Positions 8,825 through 16,840 of a DNA stretch of 64,000 nucleotides are shown here, piece after piece. The stretch covers positions 62,001-126,000 of the forward strand of contig NZ_BONV01000009.1 in assembly GCF_016862895.1 (NCBI RefSeq). The letters are read 5' to 3'. The notes under the pieces are model-generated. The model had not been told where the DNA came from and did not search any database. It worked only from the letters and a program-made list of their open reading frames with translations. This DNA comes from Planotetraspora kaengkrachanensis. Lineage in GTDB: Bacteria > Actinomycetota > Actinomycetes > Streptosporangiales > Streptosporangiaceae. Position 1 is the stretch's first letter. Each line of letters starts with the position of its first letter. The position numbers and the translations under genes are program-made.

Positions 8825-8944
8825 ATGAGCCTAAACAAGATCTTCCCGACGAACCTCAGCATGTCCGAGGACAGCTGGGGCTGTTGCAGGAGACGTCGGC
8901 GCAGGCGCTGGCGTCGCTGGCGTCGTAGGCGCTGGTGGTGGTGA
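8825..8944 (+). CDS. Cys-Cys/Arg/Trp-rich 39-aa peptide, candidate RiPP precursor
   Basis: The strong AAAGGGAGGG site sets the ATG at 8825. The first 19 residues form a leader-like segment (MSLNKIFPTNLSMSEDSWG). The remaining 20 are CC followed by Arg blocks broken by single Trp residues, ending in WWW: seven Arg, Trp, two Arg, Trp, four Arg, three Trp. The net charge of that half is about +13. No homologous family is known to me. The ABC exporter starting 56 bases downstream makes an exported, possibly modified peptide the best reading (bacteriocin, signal or membrane-active peptide). No lanthipeptide, radical-SAM, YcaO or P450 gene lies next to it, so a disulfide or thioether involving the Cys pair is speculative. 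The Arg codons are mixed (AGG, AGA, CGT, CGG, CGC), which argues for selection on the protein. Confidence 0.72.
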   Translation: MSLNKIFPTNLSMSEDSWGCCRRRRRRRWRRWRRRRWWW

Positions 8945-8965
8945 CAACATCTGGAGGACCAGAAA

Positions 8966-8992
8966 GGAGCCGGCGGGTCACCCGTCGGCTCC
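8966..8992 (+). promoter_or_regulatory. Hairpin between peptide and exporter genes
   Basis: GGAGCCGGCGGG (8966-8977), loop TCA, CCCGTCGGCTCC (8981-8992): a twelve-bp stem with one G-U pair. GGAGG at 8953-8957 could also pair with CCTCC at 8993-8997, lengthening the structure. It lies eight bases before the exporter ATG and includes most of an AAAGGAG sequence. It may act as a partial terminator giving more peptide than exporter mRNA, or may limit exporter translation. Confidence 0.6.
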
Positions 8993-9000
8993 CCTCCTTC

Positions 9001-10767
9001 ATGGGCTTCTCGGCGGGTGCGGGGACGGACGCCCCCACGGTGGCGCCCATCGTCTCCATCCGGAAGACCTTCCGGCGGTTCTGGCCCTACACCCGGGGCC
9101 TGCGCCGGCTGCTCGTCCTCGGCGTCGCCGCCGCGATCCTGGCCACCGCCTGCGAGATCGCGGCGATCCGGCTCTTCGGGCTCATCACGGACGAGGTCCT
9201 CAGCACCCACGACCTCACCGCCTTCTGGGCGCCCGCGCTCGCCTGGCTCGGCCTGGCCCTGGTCGCGGCCGTGGCGTCCTTCGTCAGCGCGTACGGCGCG
9301 GCCGTGGGCGGGGAGCGCTTCCTGCTGCGCCTGCGCGACAGCGTGTTCGACCATCTCCAGACGCTGACCCCTGACTTCTTCGAAAACCGCCGGCTGGGCG
9401 ACCTGATGGCCCGGCTGACCGACGACATCGAGGCCATCGAGGAACTCGTGGCCTCCGGCCTGATCCGGCTGATCACCGCGGTGATCAGCGCGGTCCTGTT
9501 CTCCGCGGCCGCCTTCTGGATCAGGTGGGACCTCGCCCTGGTGACCTTCGCGATGATCCCGGCCTTCCTCCTGGTGTCCAAGGCCTTCGCCTCGCGGTTC
9601 AGGCGGGCGGCGGCGCGTGAGCGCTTCAGCAACGGCGTCATGAACAGCACCGTCGAGGAGGCCCTGTCGAACCAGTCGGTCGTCCAGGCCTACAACCGCC
9701 AGGCGGCCGAGGCGGGGCGTCTGCACGAGGCAGGCCGTGGCTGGCTGACCGCCAACCTCTGGCAGGCCAGGCTCTCCGCTCTGTACGGCCCCGCCGTACA
9801 GGTCATCGAGACCGTCTGCATGCTCGTGATCATCGGGTTCGGCGCGTGGGAGATCGCGGCGGGCCGGCTCACCCTCGGCGGACTGCTGGCCTTCGCCGCC
9901 TATCTGGCCTACCTGTATCCGGCGGTCCAGGGGCTCGGGGAGATCGCGCTCACCGTCTCCGAGGCGGGCGCGGGATCCGACCGCATCATGGAGGTGCTCC
10001 GCGCCCGTCCCGCCGTCACCGACCGGCCCGGCGCCCGCACCCCGAGCGCTCCGGTCCGCGGGCACATCGAGTTCCTCGACGTCGGCTTCACCTATCCCCG
10101 CCGGTCCCGGCCGACGCTGAGCGGCCTGTCGTTCAGCGCGCTGCCCGGCGAGCTCATCGTGTGCACGGGGCCGAGCGGCGCAGGCAAGTCGACCGTGGCC
10201 AAGCTGCTCCTGCGGTTCTACGACCCCACCGAGGGGCGGATCCTGCTCGACGGCACAGACCTGCGCGACCTGCCGAGCGACGTCCTGCGCAACCGCGTCA
10301 CCCTGCTCCAGCAGGAGAATCTCGTCTTCTCCGGGACGGTGCGCGACAACATCGCCTACGGCCGCCCGGAATCGAGCCAGGCCGAGATCGTGGAGGCCGC
10401 GGTCACGGCCGGCGCCCACGACTTCATCCGCGGGCTCCCCCAGGGCTACAACACGCCCATCGGCCAGCGGGGGCGCCTGCTGTCCGGGGGCCAGCGGCAG
10501 CGGATCGCGATCGCCCGGGCGATCCTGCGTGACACCCCGGTGCTGGTCCTGGACGAGCCGATGACCGGACTCGACGAGCCGACGGCGGCGCGGATCATGG
10601 AACCGCTCCGCAGGCTGATGTCCGGGCGCACCACCATCCTCATCACCCACGACCTCCGCCTCGTGCCTGACGCCGCTGAGAAGGTGGTGCTCGAGGCCGC
10701 CAGGGACTCCGGGCGGATCCGGCTCCGGCTGTCCCGGCAACACGGAACATCCGTCCCCAGCCCCTGA
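9001..10767 (+). CDS. ABC exporter, fused permease-ATPase
   Basis: 588-residue half-transporter expected to work as a homodimer in the membrane. Six hydrophobic helices occupy about residues 25-310. The nucleotide-binding domain has Walker A GPSGAGKST, Q-loop LLQQEN, signature LLSGGQRQR and Walker B VLVLDEP, all intact. No C39 peptidase domain is present, so leader removal, if any, needs another protease. The start is uncertain: ATG 9001 is the first ATG, but no good ribosome site precedes it except those buried in the hairpin; a GTG at 8935 would overlap the peptide gene. Position directly after the Arg/Trp peptide gene suggests that the peptide is its cargo. Confidence 0.88.
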   Translation: MGFSAGAGTDAPTVAPIVSIRKTFRRFWPYTRGLRRLLVLGVAAAILATACEIAAIRLFGLITDEVLSTHDLTAFWAPALAWLGLALVAAVASFVSAYGAAVGGERFLLRLRDSVFDHLQTLTPDFFENRRLGDLMARLTDDIEAIEELVASGLIRLITAVISAVLFSAAAFWIRWDLALVTFAMIPAFLLVSKAFASRFRRAAARERFSNGVMNSTVEEALSNQSVVQAYNRQAAEAGRLHEAGRGWLTANLWQARLSALYGPAVQVIETVCMLVIIGFGAWEIAAGRLTLGGLLAFAAYLAYLYPAVQGLGEIALTVSEAGAGSDRIMEVLRARPAVTDRPGARTPSAPVRGHIEFLDVGFTYPRRSRPTLSGLSFSALPGELIVCTGPSGAGKSTVAKLLLRFYDPTEGRILLDGTDLRDLPSDVLRNRVTLLQQENLVFSGTVRDNIAYGRPESSQAEIVEAAVTAGAHDFIRGLPQGYNTPIGQRGRLLSGGQRQRIAIARAILRDTPVLVLDEPMTGLDEPTAARIMEPLRRLMSGRTTILITHDLRLVPDAAEKVVLEAARDSGRIRLRLSRQHGTSVPSP

Positions 10768-10803
10768 CCCCTTCCGCGTCCCCCTTCCGCCTGCCCCTTC
10801 CGC

Positions 10804-11250
10804 GTGATCATGCACAGGCTCGCGCAAACGGCCTCCCACCTGCCCGCCCCCAAGCCGTGATCATGCACGAATTCGGCGGCATGCCGTTCGACCTGCGCGA
10901 ACGAATTTCGTGATCATGCAGAGAAGGCGGCACCCGTTGATAGAGGAGTGCCACCTTCTACGTTTGGACCGCCACGCATCGCCCGCCGGCCGTACATCCG
11001 CAGGACGGCTCGGCTGCTCACCGCCAGTGCATGATCACAGAGGCCGTCGATGCAGCTCTGCGCACGTCTTCCCGAACACGCGCATGATCACGAACAGCAT
11101 CGGCGCCGGTCAGCGCCCATGTCCGCGAACCCGCGCATGATCACCCACACCGTAAGCGCCGGTCAGCGCCCATGTCCACGAACCCGTGCATGATCACCCA
11201 CACTGTCGGCGCCGGTCAGCATGCACATCCACGAACCTGTGCATGATCAC
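10804..11250. repeat. Phased inverted arrays of a 12-bp motif, 53-bp period
   Basis: GTGATCATGCAC or close variants begin at 10804, 10857 and 10910. The reverse complement GTGCATGATCAC (or GCGCATGATCAC) begins at 11027, 11080, 11133, 11186 and 11239. Every step within each array is exactly 53 bp, about five helical turns, so the motifs lie on one DNA face. The two arrays point towards each other around a hairpin at 10922-10959. The last three 53-bp units of the second array are also similar outside the motif, which shows tandem duplication; the first array shares only the motif. Possible roles are an iteron-like protein-binding array, a regulatory or nucleoid site, or a non-autonomous element. 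The remaining bases of the 596-base gap (10768-11363) hold no supported gene. Confidence 0.85.
10922..10959. other. Central hairpin between the two 53-bp arrays
   Basis: AGAAGGCGGCAC (10922-10933) pairs with GTGCCACCTTCT (10948-10959), with one mismatch and a 14-base loop. It begins two bases after the last motif of the first array and separates the two oppositely oriented arrays. It may be a terminator for the exporter transcript or the symmetry centre of the array. Confidence 0.6.
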
Positions 11251-11363
11251 CCATTGTTCTCCACGACCCACATCACCGCGACTTTTCCTTGATCCGATGT
11301 ATCAGCCGGTCTCCCCGCCCTCTCTGAATAGGTCAGAGGAACTCAGCAGATGGAGGCTGGATC

Positions 11364-12437
11364 ATGACGGACAAGCCAACGCCCCGCCCCGCGAGAACGG
11401 GAGCCGGCAAGCAGGCCGAGCCCACGGGAGCCGAGGCCGCGGAAGCGGCCCTGGCCGTACCGGGAACCGTTCCCGGTGACGTCTCCGCCACCATGGAGGC
11501 CATCCGCGAGATGGGCGTGGCGACGGCAAGGGCGGAACCGCTCACGGTGGGCGAGACGGCCGCCGACTCGAACGTGGCCGACGAGATGACAGGCAACGGC
11601 GTCGCGTTCGGCGAGCTGGTGAAGAGCGTCGGGCTGGCCGTGGCCGCCGCGCAGTCGGAGCTGGACAAGAACCTCAGGGAGACGGCGAAGGCGCTGTCCG
11701 AGACGCAGATCGACGTCATCGCGGTCTTCGAGCAGCAGATCAAGGACGACGACGGCACGATGGACAAGGGCGAAGTCCACATGCAGAAGCTGCCCTTGAT
11801 CAACTACCTGATGCCGACCGCGTACCAGTGGAGGCGGGTCTACCTCGAGGCCGACGCCAACGTGCAGGAATTCAATTCCCGCAGCGGCTTCAACGTCCAG
11901 CAGCGCGCGTTCTCCGCGGGGGCGAGCGTCAGCGGCGGGTTCGGGCTCTTCGGCGGCGGGATGAACGCGTCCGCGAGCACCTCCTACAGCAACACCTCCA
12001 CCGGCGTCGACGCGTCCGTCAGCCAGGACCTCGCCGCGGGCAAGCTGCACATGGAGGCGACCCTCGAGCCCCGCTCCGACGTGCAACTCCCCCGGCCGTT
12101 CGTGCTGCAGAAAGGGCCCAGGCTCGAACTCCAGGTCGGCGCGCGTACCGACGTCCATCAGGACAACGACGAGACCAAGCCGGTGACCGCCCACAAGGTC
12201 GCGATCACCGCCGTGCTCAAGAAGACCGACGGCAGCCCGAACAACGACAAGAACCTGTCGATCACCATCAGCGAGCCGACGCTCAACTTCACCAGCCCCG
12301 GCAAGACGAACGCCCAGGGCGAGATGTCGGTCGACATCACCAGGAAGGTGGCGGCGCCCGATCAGGACCAGCCCGTGCAGGCCCTGGTCCGGGTCAGTTT
12401 CGGCCTGGTCAGCCAGTCCGCGGCCATCTCGGTCTGA
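11364..12437 (+). CDS. Unknown protein, DUF2589-like core with beta-rich C-terminus
   Basis: 357 residues, first gene of a five-gene operon. The first 70 residues are low-complexity and Ala/Glu-rich. A helical region follows (GVAFGELVKSVGLAVAAAQ, residues about 80-130), then a segment with KLPLINYLMPTAYQW and a Gly/Ser-rich stretch (about 190-220). The order resembles proteins of the DUF2589 type, which is a tentative match. The last 90 residues read as an Ig- or TTR-like beta domain. No signal peptide or membrane helix is seen. GGAGG lies about eight bases before the ATG. Eleven bases separate it from the lytic enzyme gene, which suggests that the products act together. Function unknown; a structural or pore-like component is only a guess. 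Confidence 0.75.
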   Translation: MTDKPTPRPARTGAGKQAEPTGAEAAEAALAVPGTVPGDVSATMEAIREMGVATARAEPLTVGETAADSNVADEMTGNGVAFGELVKSVGLAVAAAQSELDKNLRETAKALSETQIDVIAVFEQQIKDDDGTMDKGEVHMQKLPLINYLMPTAYQWRRVYLEADANVQEFNSRSGFNVQQRAFSAGASVSGGFGLFGGGMNASASTSYSNTSTGVDASVSQDLAAGKLHMEATLEPRSDVQLPRPFVLQKGPRLELQVGARTDVHQDNDETKPVTAHKVAITAVLKKTDGSPNNDKNLSITISEPTLNFTSPGKTNAQGEMSVDITRKVAAPDQDQPVQALVRVSFGLVSQSAAISV

Positions 12438-12447
12438 GGGGACGGGG

Positions 12448-13614
12448 ATGGCCGGGCTCACCGACTTCCACGGCTACCAGGACAGCGTCACCTGGCGTCT
12501 GGTCTCCTCCGGCGTGGAGATCAGCGGCACCGGCGTCGAGCGGACGCAGGGCAGCCCGCGCACCGTCACCCGGGTCTGGGACGCCTACTCCCGGCAGATC
12601 AACGTCTCGGCCAGGGCGTACCGGGTCCCCGCCGAACTGATCATCGCGACCATCTGCACGGAGTCCGGCGGCAACGCCGACGCGGTCAGGGAGGAGCCCG
12701 GCTACACCTCGGACGAGGCCACTCCGCACCGGGTGAGCGCCGGGCTCACGCAGACGCTCATCTCCACCGCCAGCGAGACGCTCCAGCTCAGCCTGGATCG
12801 CGCGTGGCTGCTCGTGCCGGGCAACTCGATCACGGCGGGAACGGCCTACATCGCGAAACAGGCCCGCGAGACCTCGCTCGACCCGCCGCTGGTGGCTGCC
12901 GCGTACAACGCGGGGCGGCTGCACTACCAGGGGGGCATGGGCAACCGCTGGAAGCTGCGGCAGTACCCGATCGGCACGGGAGCGCACGTCGACCGTTTCG
13001 TCCGTTTCCTCAACGACGCGGTCGCCGTGCTCCGCGAGCATCCCACCAGGCCGGCCGTCGGCCTGGACGTCCTGCTCGGCGGCTCGTCCCCGTCCCCGCC
13101 ACCGAGATCGGTCGCCGCCCCGCAGCCGACCGTCCGATGGGCGGAGCGGGCCGACCGCGCGGCGGTGCCCGCCTACGCGCTCGGCGTCCTGACCGACGTG
13201 CTGCGCGCGGCCGGGCTGTCCGACGCGCTGATCACCAGCACCCAGCGCTCACCGAGGGACCAGGCGCGGGTGATGTACGACAACTGCGAGCGGTACGGCC
13301 CCGCGGCGCAGAAGAAGCTCTACGGCTCGTACGGCGACCAGGTCGTCGACGTGTACGTCGCGTCGAAGGCCGCAGGCCGGGATCCCGCCACGATCAGGGC
13401 CGATATGGAGGGCAAGATCGTCGCTGTCGGGGCACAGAACGTGTCCAGGCACACGGCGGACCCGCGGGTGCTCACGGTCATCGACGTCGCCCCCAGCTCG
13501 GTGCGCGACCAGGCCGCCTTCGAGCGCGCGGTCAAGGCCGAGGGCCGGGTCGGGCGGTTCCTGCAACCTCCGACCGACCCCGCGTACCACCTCGAGATCC
13601 CGAGCCCGAGGTGA
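12448..13614 (+). CDS. Lytic transglycosylase (SLT) with M15-like C-terminal domain
   Basis: 388 residues with two apparent peptidoglycan-acting domains. Residues about 45-185 carry an SLT lysozyme-like fold with catalytic Glu in ICTESGGN, GLTQTLIST, and the YNAGRL motif. The C-terminal part (about 225-385) has the spaced motifs of M15 D,D-peptidases: STQRSPRDQARVMY, then SRHTADPRVLTVIDV, and the final YHLEIPSP, in which the His and Asp residues could bind zinc. Together they could cut glycan strands and peptide stems. There is no signal peptide, which is unusual for a wall hydrolase; delivery by another system, release on lysis or intracellular action are options. Its place inside an operon ending in a protease supports an effector or assembly role. 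Confidence 0.8.
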   Translation: MAGLTDFHGYQDSVTWRLVSSGVEISGTGVERTQGSPRTVTRVWDAYSRQINVSARAYRVPAELIIATICTESGGNADAVREEPGYTSDEATPHRVSAGLTQTLISTASETLQLSLDRAWLLVPGNSITAGTAYIAKQARETSLDPPLVAAAYNAGRLHYQGGMGNRWKLRQYPIGTGAHVDRFVRFLNDAVAVLREHPTRPAVGLDVLLGGSSPSPPPRSVAAPQPTVRWAERADRAAVPAYALGVLTDVLRAAGLSDALITSTQRSPRDQARVMYDNCERYGPAAQKKLYGSYGDQVVDVYVASKAAGRDPATIRADMEGKIVAVGAQNVSRHTADPRVLTVIDVAPSSVRDQAAFERAVKAEGRVGRFLQPPTDPAYHLEIPSPR

Positions 13615-13618
13615 CGGC

Positions 13619-13918
13619 ATGGAAGTCGCGCTGACCGATCTGCTCGCGGCCGCCGGCGACGGGCTCGTCGACGCGCAGCTGGCTCTCGACGAGCGCGGGC
13701 TGGACAGCCTGGACGCCTTCGGGGAGACCGGGATCACGCCCACCGTGCTGACGTGGTCGGCCGTCCGTTTCAGGATCCCCGTCGCGATGCGGCTGCTACC
13801 GAAACGCGAACCGGGACAGGCGACGGCCGCACTGGTCGGCCTGCCGTCCGGTGCCGGTGGCCACCTGACCGTCGGCCTGCGGTACCTGCCCGCGGAGCAG
13901 GGAGAGGGGGACGGATGA
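13619..13918 (+). CDS. Small protein of unknown function in protease-island operon
   Basis: 99 residues, starting four bases after the lytic enzyme's stop and overlapping the next gene by four bases (ATGA). The N-terminal half is predicted helical with a short repeat of acidic Leu-rich segments (VDAQLALDERGLDSLDAFGE). The C-terminal half looks like beta-strands (TAALVGLPS, HLTVGLRYL). There is no signal peptide, Cys or known motif. Tight coupling on both sides marks it as a real component, perhaps an adaptor or chaperone for the large scaffold protein translated next. Confidence 0.7.
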   Translation: MEVALTDLLAAAGDGLVDAQLALDERGLDSLDAFGETGITPTVLTWSAVRFRIPVAMRLLPKREPGQATAALVGLPSGAGGHLTVGLRYLPAEQGEGDG

Positions 13919-16050
13919 AGGGCACGCTGCTGAACCGGTCCGACCGGGCCGGGGTCGCCGACGCCGTGGTGAGCGCCTGGCAGGTCGGCGACCGCCCGGG
14001 CCGTCACCTGCCGATGGCGGCCGGCCCCACCGACGCGGACGGCCGGTTCGCGCTCGACGTCCCCGCGCTGCGCGGGGACGTCGTGCTGCGGGTGCACCAC
14101 GGCAAGGGGGCGGCCGACCTCGACCCGAGGGCGCTCGCCGCGGTCGTCCAGGTCCCGGTGGACGACCGGCGGGGCGGGCAGCCGGTGATCTGGCTGGACG
14201 ACGGGGGCGGCCGAACACGGCCGATCTTCGGGCGTGCCCTGATCGGCGAGGATCCGGCTCCTGAGCAGCTGACCGTGACGGCCTCCGCCCTCTCCGGCGG
14301 ACGGCAGAAGGCGCCGACCGGCCGGGGAGGGTGGTTCACCCTGCGGCTCACCGAGCCCGGCGTCCCCACCGAGCTGCGGCTCTCCCTGGAGGGCGACCGG
14401 CCTCGTGTGGGGACCTGGTCCGTCACCGAGCACGACGTCGAAGCGGACGTGGTCTTCTCCCCGGCCGGGAACTTCGCGGTCACGGGGACGGTGACGCGGA
14501 AGGCCGACGGATCGGGGCTTGGCGGTCTGCGGGTCGAACTGCTTGACCGGTCGGGTCTGTGGGCCAACCCGGTCGGCGACGCCACGACGAGCGATTCCGG
14601 CGACTTCGCGCTCGGCTTCGCCCAGGTGCTCGACACCCCGCCGGCGCCGACCTTCGCCGTCTGGTCGGGAGACCAACGCGTCGCGAGCGTCGACTGGCCG
14701 GCCGCGTGGGAGGACCGCGGGCTGCGCGCCGTCCGCCTGGTGCTCGACGTCGCCCCTGACCGGCCGGCCGCATACCAGCTCGACGGCCAGGCCCTGGACC
14801 GTGCCGCCCGTACCCCCGTGCCGGGTCTGCGGGTCGAGGTGTCCGGCGTCCGGTTCGACGTGCTGCTGAAGCAGGCCTCCACCGACGGCGACGGCCGGTT
14901 CTCCGTGAGCGTGCCGCCCGGCCCCGACGGCGGCCCGCCGGAGCTCGGCCTGCGTCTCTACCGGGGTGGAATCCGCGTCGGGGAACAGCAGGTCGCCACG
15001 GCCGCCTGGCACGCGGACGCCGCCACCGTGTTCTGCGAGGTGGACGTGCCCGCCGCCGCGCCGGCCGTCTTCCGCGTCTCCGGGCGGCTGGTCGACCAGG
15101 TCACCAGGTCCGGGGTGGCCGGCCTGCGCGTCGAGGCGTGGGACAAGGCCCCCCGGCCGGGTGGCCTGCTCGGCGCCGCCACGTACACCGCTCAGGACGG
15201 CACCTTCGACCTGGCCCTGCCCGCCGACGTCCCTCCCGCTCTGTTCTTCCGGCTCTACACGGCGGACGCCCTCGTGGCCACCCTCGACGACGAGGTCGGC
15301 TGGGACGCCGCGGGCACCGGCACGGTGCTCCTGGAGATCGCCGGTGTTCCCCGCCCCGACGGGGACGTCGTGCTGCACGAACTCGGCGAGACCATCGCCA
15401 CGGCCGTCAACCGGATGCAGAGCGAGCTCGCCCGGTATCCGAGCACGGTGGGCGCGTACGTGGTGGACGAGCTCGACCTCAGCGTTCCCGTGGCGGTGCA
15501 GCTCGACCGTCTCGGCCAGGTGCGCGCGAAGGTGGTCGACCGGGCGCCGGCCGACGAGCAGCTCGGGCAGATCCGGATGCGCGTGCGGCCCGTCCTCGGG
15601 GCGCGGCTGCCGAGCGCGGACCAGCTCGACCAGCCGCTGTCCGTGCTCACCGAGCTCAGCGCGGACGCCGTCGCCCGGCTCAACGCCCTGCGGGTCTACT
15701 CGGTGGAGGACCTCGCCAGGCTCGCCTGCGCCCCGGCGGGATCGGCGGCGCTCGCCGGCCTGAGCCTCGGCGTCGACCTCGCCGCGCTGCTCGACAAGGT
15801 GGCGCTGCTCTCCCTGACCGTCCTGCCGAGACCGGTGAGAGAGGCCCTCATCCTCCTCGGCGTCTCCAGCCCTCGGGCCTTCGCCGATCACCCGGACCCG
15901 GCGGCACTCGCCGCCGCGCTCAGCGTGCGGCTCGGCCAGGACATCGGCGTGGACGCGGTGACCGCCTGGGCCCGCCTCGTCCGCGACGGACTGGCCATCC
16001 CCCTCCCCACGATCACGGAAGAGACCATCGATGAACATCACGAACGGTGA
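13915..16050 (+). CDS. Repeat scaffold with transthyretin-like domains and helical C-terminus
   Basis: 711 residues. At least four tandem beta-sandwich units of the transthyretin or carboxypeptidase-regulatory type can be read. They start near GTLLNRSDRAGVADAVVSAW (residue 3), VTGTVTRKADGSGLGGLRVE (near 190), YQLDGQALDRAARTPVPGLR (near 285) and FRVSGRLVDQVTRSGVAGLR (near 385). Each is followed by a D-G-x-F strand pair such as TDADGRFAL and STDGDGRFSV. After about residue 480 the chain becomes helical, with two helix-hairpin-helix-like stretches (LNALRVYSVEDLARLA, LILLGVSSPRAFADHP) that could bind DNA or protein. No signal peptide. Start and stop overlap both neighbouring genes. Best read as a scaffold; family unknown. 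Confidence 0.78.
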   Translation: MKGTLLNRSDRAGVADAVVSAWQVGDRPGRHLPMAAGPTDADGRFALDVPALRGDVVLRVHHGKGAADLDPRALAAVVQVPVDDRRGGQPVIWLDDGGGRTRPIFGRALIGEDPAPEQLTVTASALSGGRQKAPTGRGGWFTLRLTEPGVPTELRLSLEGDRPRVGTWSVTEHDVEADVVFSPAGNFAVTGTVTRKADGSGLGGLRVELLDRSGLWANPVGDATTSDSGDFALGFAQVLDTPPAPTFAVWSGDQRVASVDWPAAWEDRGLRAVRLVLDVAPDRPAAYQLDGQALDRAARTPVPGLRVEVSGVRFDVLLKQASTDGDGRFSVSVPPGPDGGPPELGLRLYRGGIRVGEQQVATAAWHADAATVFCEVDVPAAAPAVFRVSGRLVDQVTRSGVAGLRVEAWDKAPRPGGLLGAATYTAQDGTFDLALPADVPPALFFRLYTADALVATLDDEVGWDAAGTGTVLLEIAGVPRPDGDVVLHELGETIATAVNRMQSELARYPSTVGAYVVDELDLSVPVAVQLDRLGQVRAKVVDRAPADEQLGQIRMRVRPVLGARLPSADQLDQPLSVLTELSADAVARLNALRVYSVEDLARLACAPAGSAALAGLSLGVDLAALLDKVALLSLTVLPRPVREALILLGVSSPRAFADHPDPAALAAALSVRLGQDIGVDAVTAWARLVRDGLAIPLPTITEETIDEHHER

Positions 16051-16750
16051 CCGGACCGGTGCCCCTCCTCTCGGCAGGCGCGCGCCCGCCGACTGGCGGC
16101 ACGTCGAGCGCTACCCCTACTCCGCGGTCGCCCCGGAGACGGTCGCGACGGTCGAGCGCGCCCTGCCGCTCCCGGCCTTCCGCCGCCACTACGACCAGCG
16201 GCGGGAGGGCGCGTGCGTCGGCTTCTCCTCGTCCTGGATGATGTCCGTGCTCAACCGGCCGCTCTACGACGCGCGCTGGCTGTGGTCGCGCGCCAAGGAG
16301 GTCGACGAATGGCCGTCGACCAATCCCGGTGACGACCAGGGCACCTCGGTCAGGGCCGCCATGGACGTCCTGCGCGACGAGGGCCACTGCCGGCTCTTCC
16401 GCGGCCTGCGCCAGGCCGTCTCGCTCACGGACGGCATCGCGGCCAACCGCTGGGCGACCACGGTCGACGAGGTCCGCACCTGCATCGCGAACGGCACCCC
16501 GGTCGTGCTGGGCTGCAACTGGTACTCGAACTTCGACCGTCCAGGCGACGGCGGCTGGATCGGCAAGGGCGACCTCGGCGCCGTCCGCGGCGGGCACGCC
16601 ATCTGCGTCTACCGAGCCTCCGACAGCCGCCAGGCGGTACGGCTGGTCAACTCCTGGGGGACCGCCTACCCGCTGGTGTGGCTGCCGTACGAGGTCCTGC
16701 AGCGCCTGATCGACGAGGACGGGGAGGTGACGCTGGTCACCGATCGCTGA
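16031..16750 (+). CDS. Papain-like (C1) cysteine protease
   Basis: 239-residue protease of the papain fold with all active-site elements: oxyanion Gln56 six residues before nucleophile Cys62 (DQRREGACVGFSSSW), His189 in RGGHAICVY, and Asn207 in LVNSWGTAYP. The short N-terminal region (about 45 residues) is too small for a typical inhibitory propeptide, and there is no signal peptide, so the enzyme should be cytosolic and active when made. The ATG lies inside the end of the scaffold gene (20-base overlap). It is the last gene of the operon and is followed by a perfect 15-bp terminator stem. C1 proteases are uncommon in bacteria, which makes the setting with S8 and CHAT proteases striking. Confidence 0.88.
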   Translation: MNITNGDRTGAPPLGRRAPADWRHVERYPYSAVAPETVATVERALPLPAFRRHYDQRREGACVGFSSSWMMSVLNRPLYDARWLWSRAKEVDEWPSTNPGDDQGTSVRAAMDVLRDEGHCRLFRGLRQAVSLTDGIAANRWATTVDEVRTCIANGTPVVLGCNWYSNFDRPGDGGWIGKGDLGAVRGGHAICVYRASDSRQAVRLVNSWGTAYPLVWLPYEVLQRLIDEDGEVTLVTDR

Positions 16751-16762
16751 CCCGCACGACGG

Positions 16763-16796
16763 CAGCGGGCCCGCGCGTCGCCGCGCGGGCCCGCTG
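16763..16796. terminator. Perfect 15-bp stem between convergent operons
   Basis: CAGCGGGCCCGCGCG, loop TCGC, CGCGCGGGCCCGCTG. It lies 13 bases after the C1 protease stop and 45 bases from the stop of the opposing gene, so it can end both transcripts. Confidence 0.85.
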
Positions 16797-16840
16797 TCAC
16801 GTTCGCCCGGATGACCCCGCGGGTCCCCCGCGGACCGCCC

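Noticed and set aside
8881-8944. The Arg/Trp run as a mere GC-skewed repeat artefact.
   Set aside because: There is some repetition of GGCGCTGG and GGCGTCG, but the strong ribosome site, AT-richer upstream region, normal leader half and adjoining exporter favour a real gene.
8935-9000. GTG at 8935 as the exporter start, overlapping the peptide gene.
   Set aside because: No ribosome site precedes it, and it would add a basic 22-residue tail encoded by the hairpin; kept only as an alternative.
10804-11250. Regular repeats suggested a CRISPR array.
   Set aside because: The repeated part is only 12 bp, occurs in both orientations, later units are similar between motifs instead of having unique spacers, and no cas gene is near.
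13249-16041. A 930-codon minus-strand frame antisense to the scaffold gene.
   Set aside because: Composition is the His/Gly/Arg-rich pattern expected opposite GC-biased codons, with no recognisable domain; the plus-strand genes have overlapping starts and protease motifs.
16763-16796. Strong stem considered as a small RNA or attachment site.
   Set aside because: Position between two convergent stops and lack of other conserved sequence fit a terminator better.
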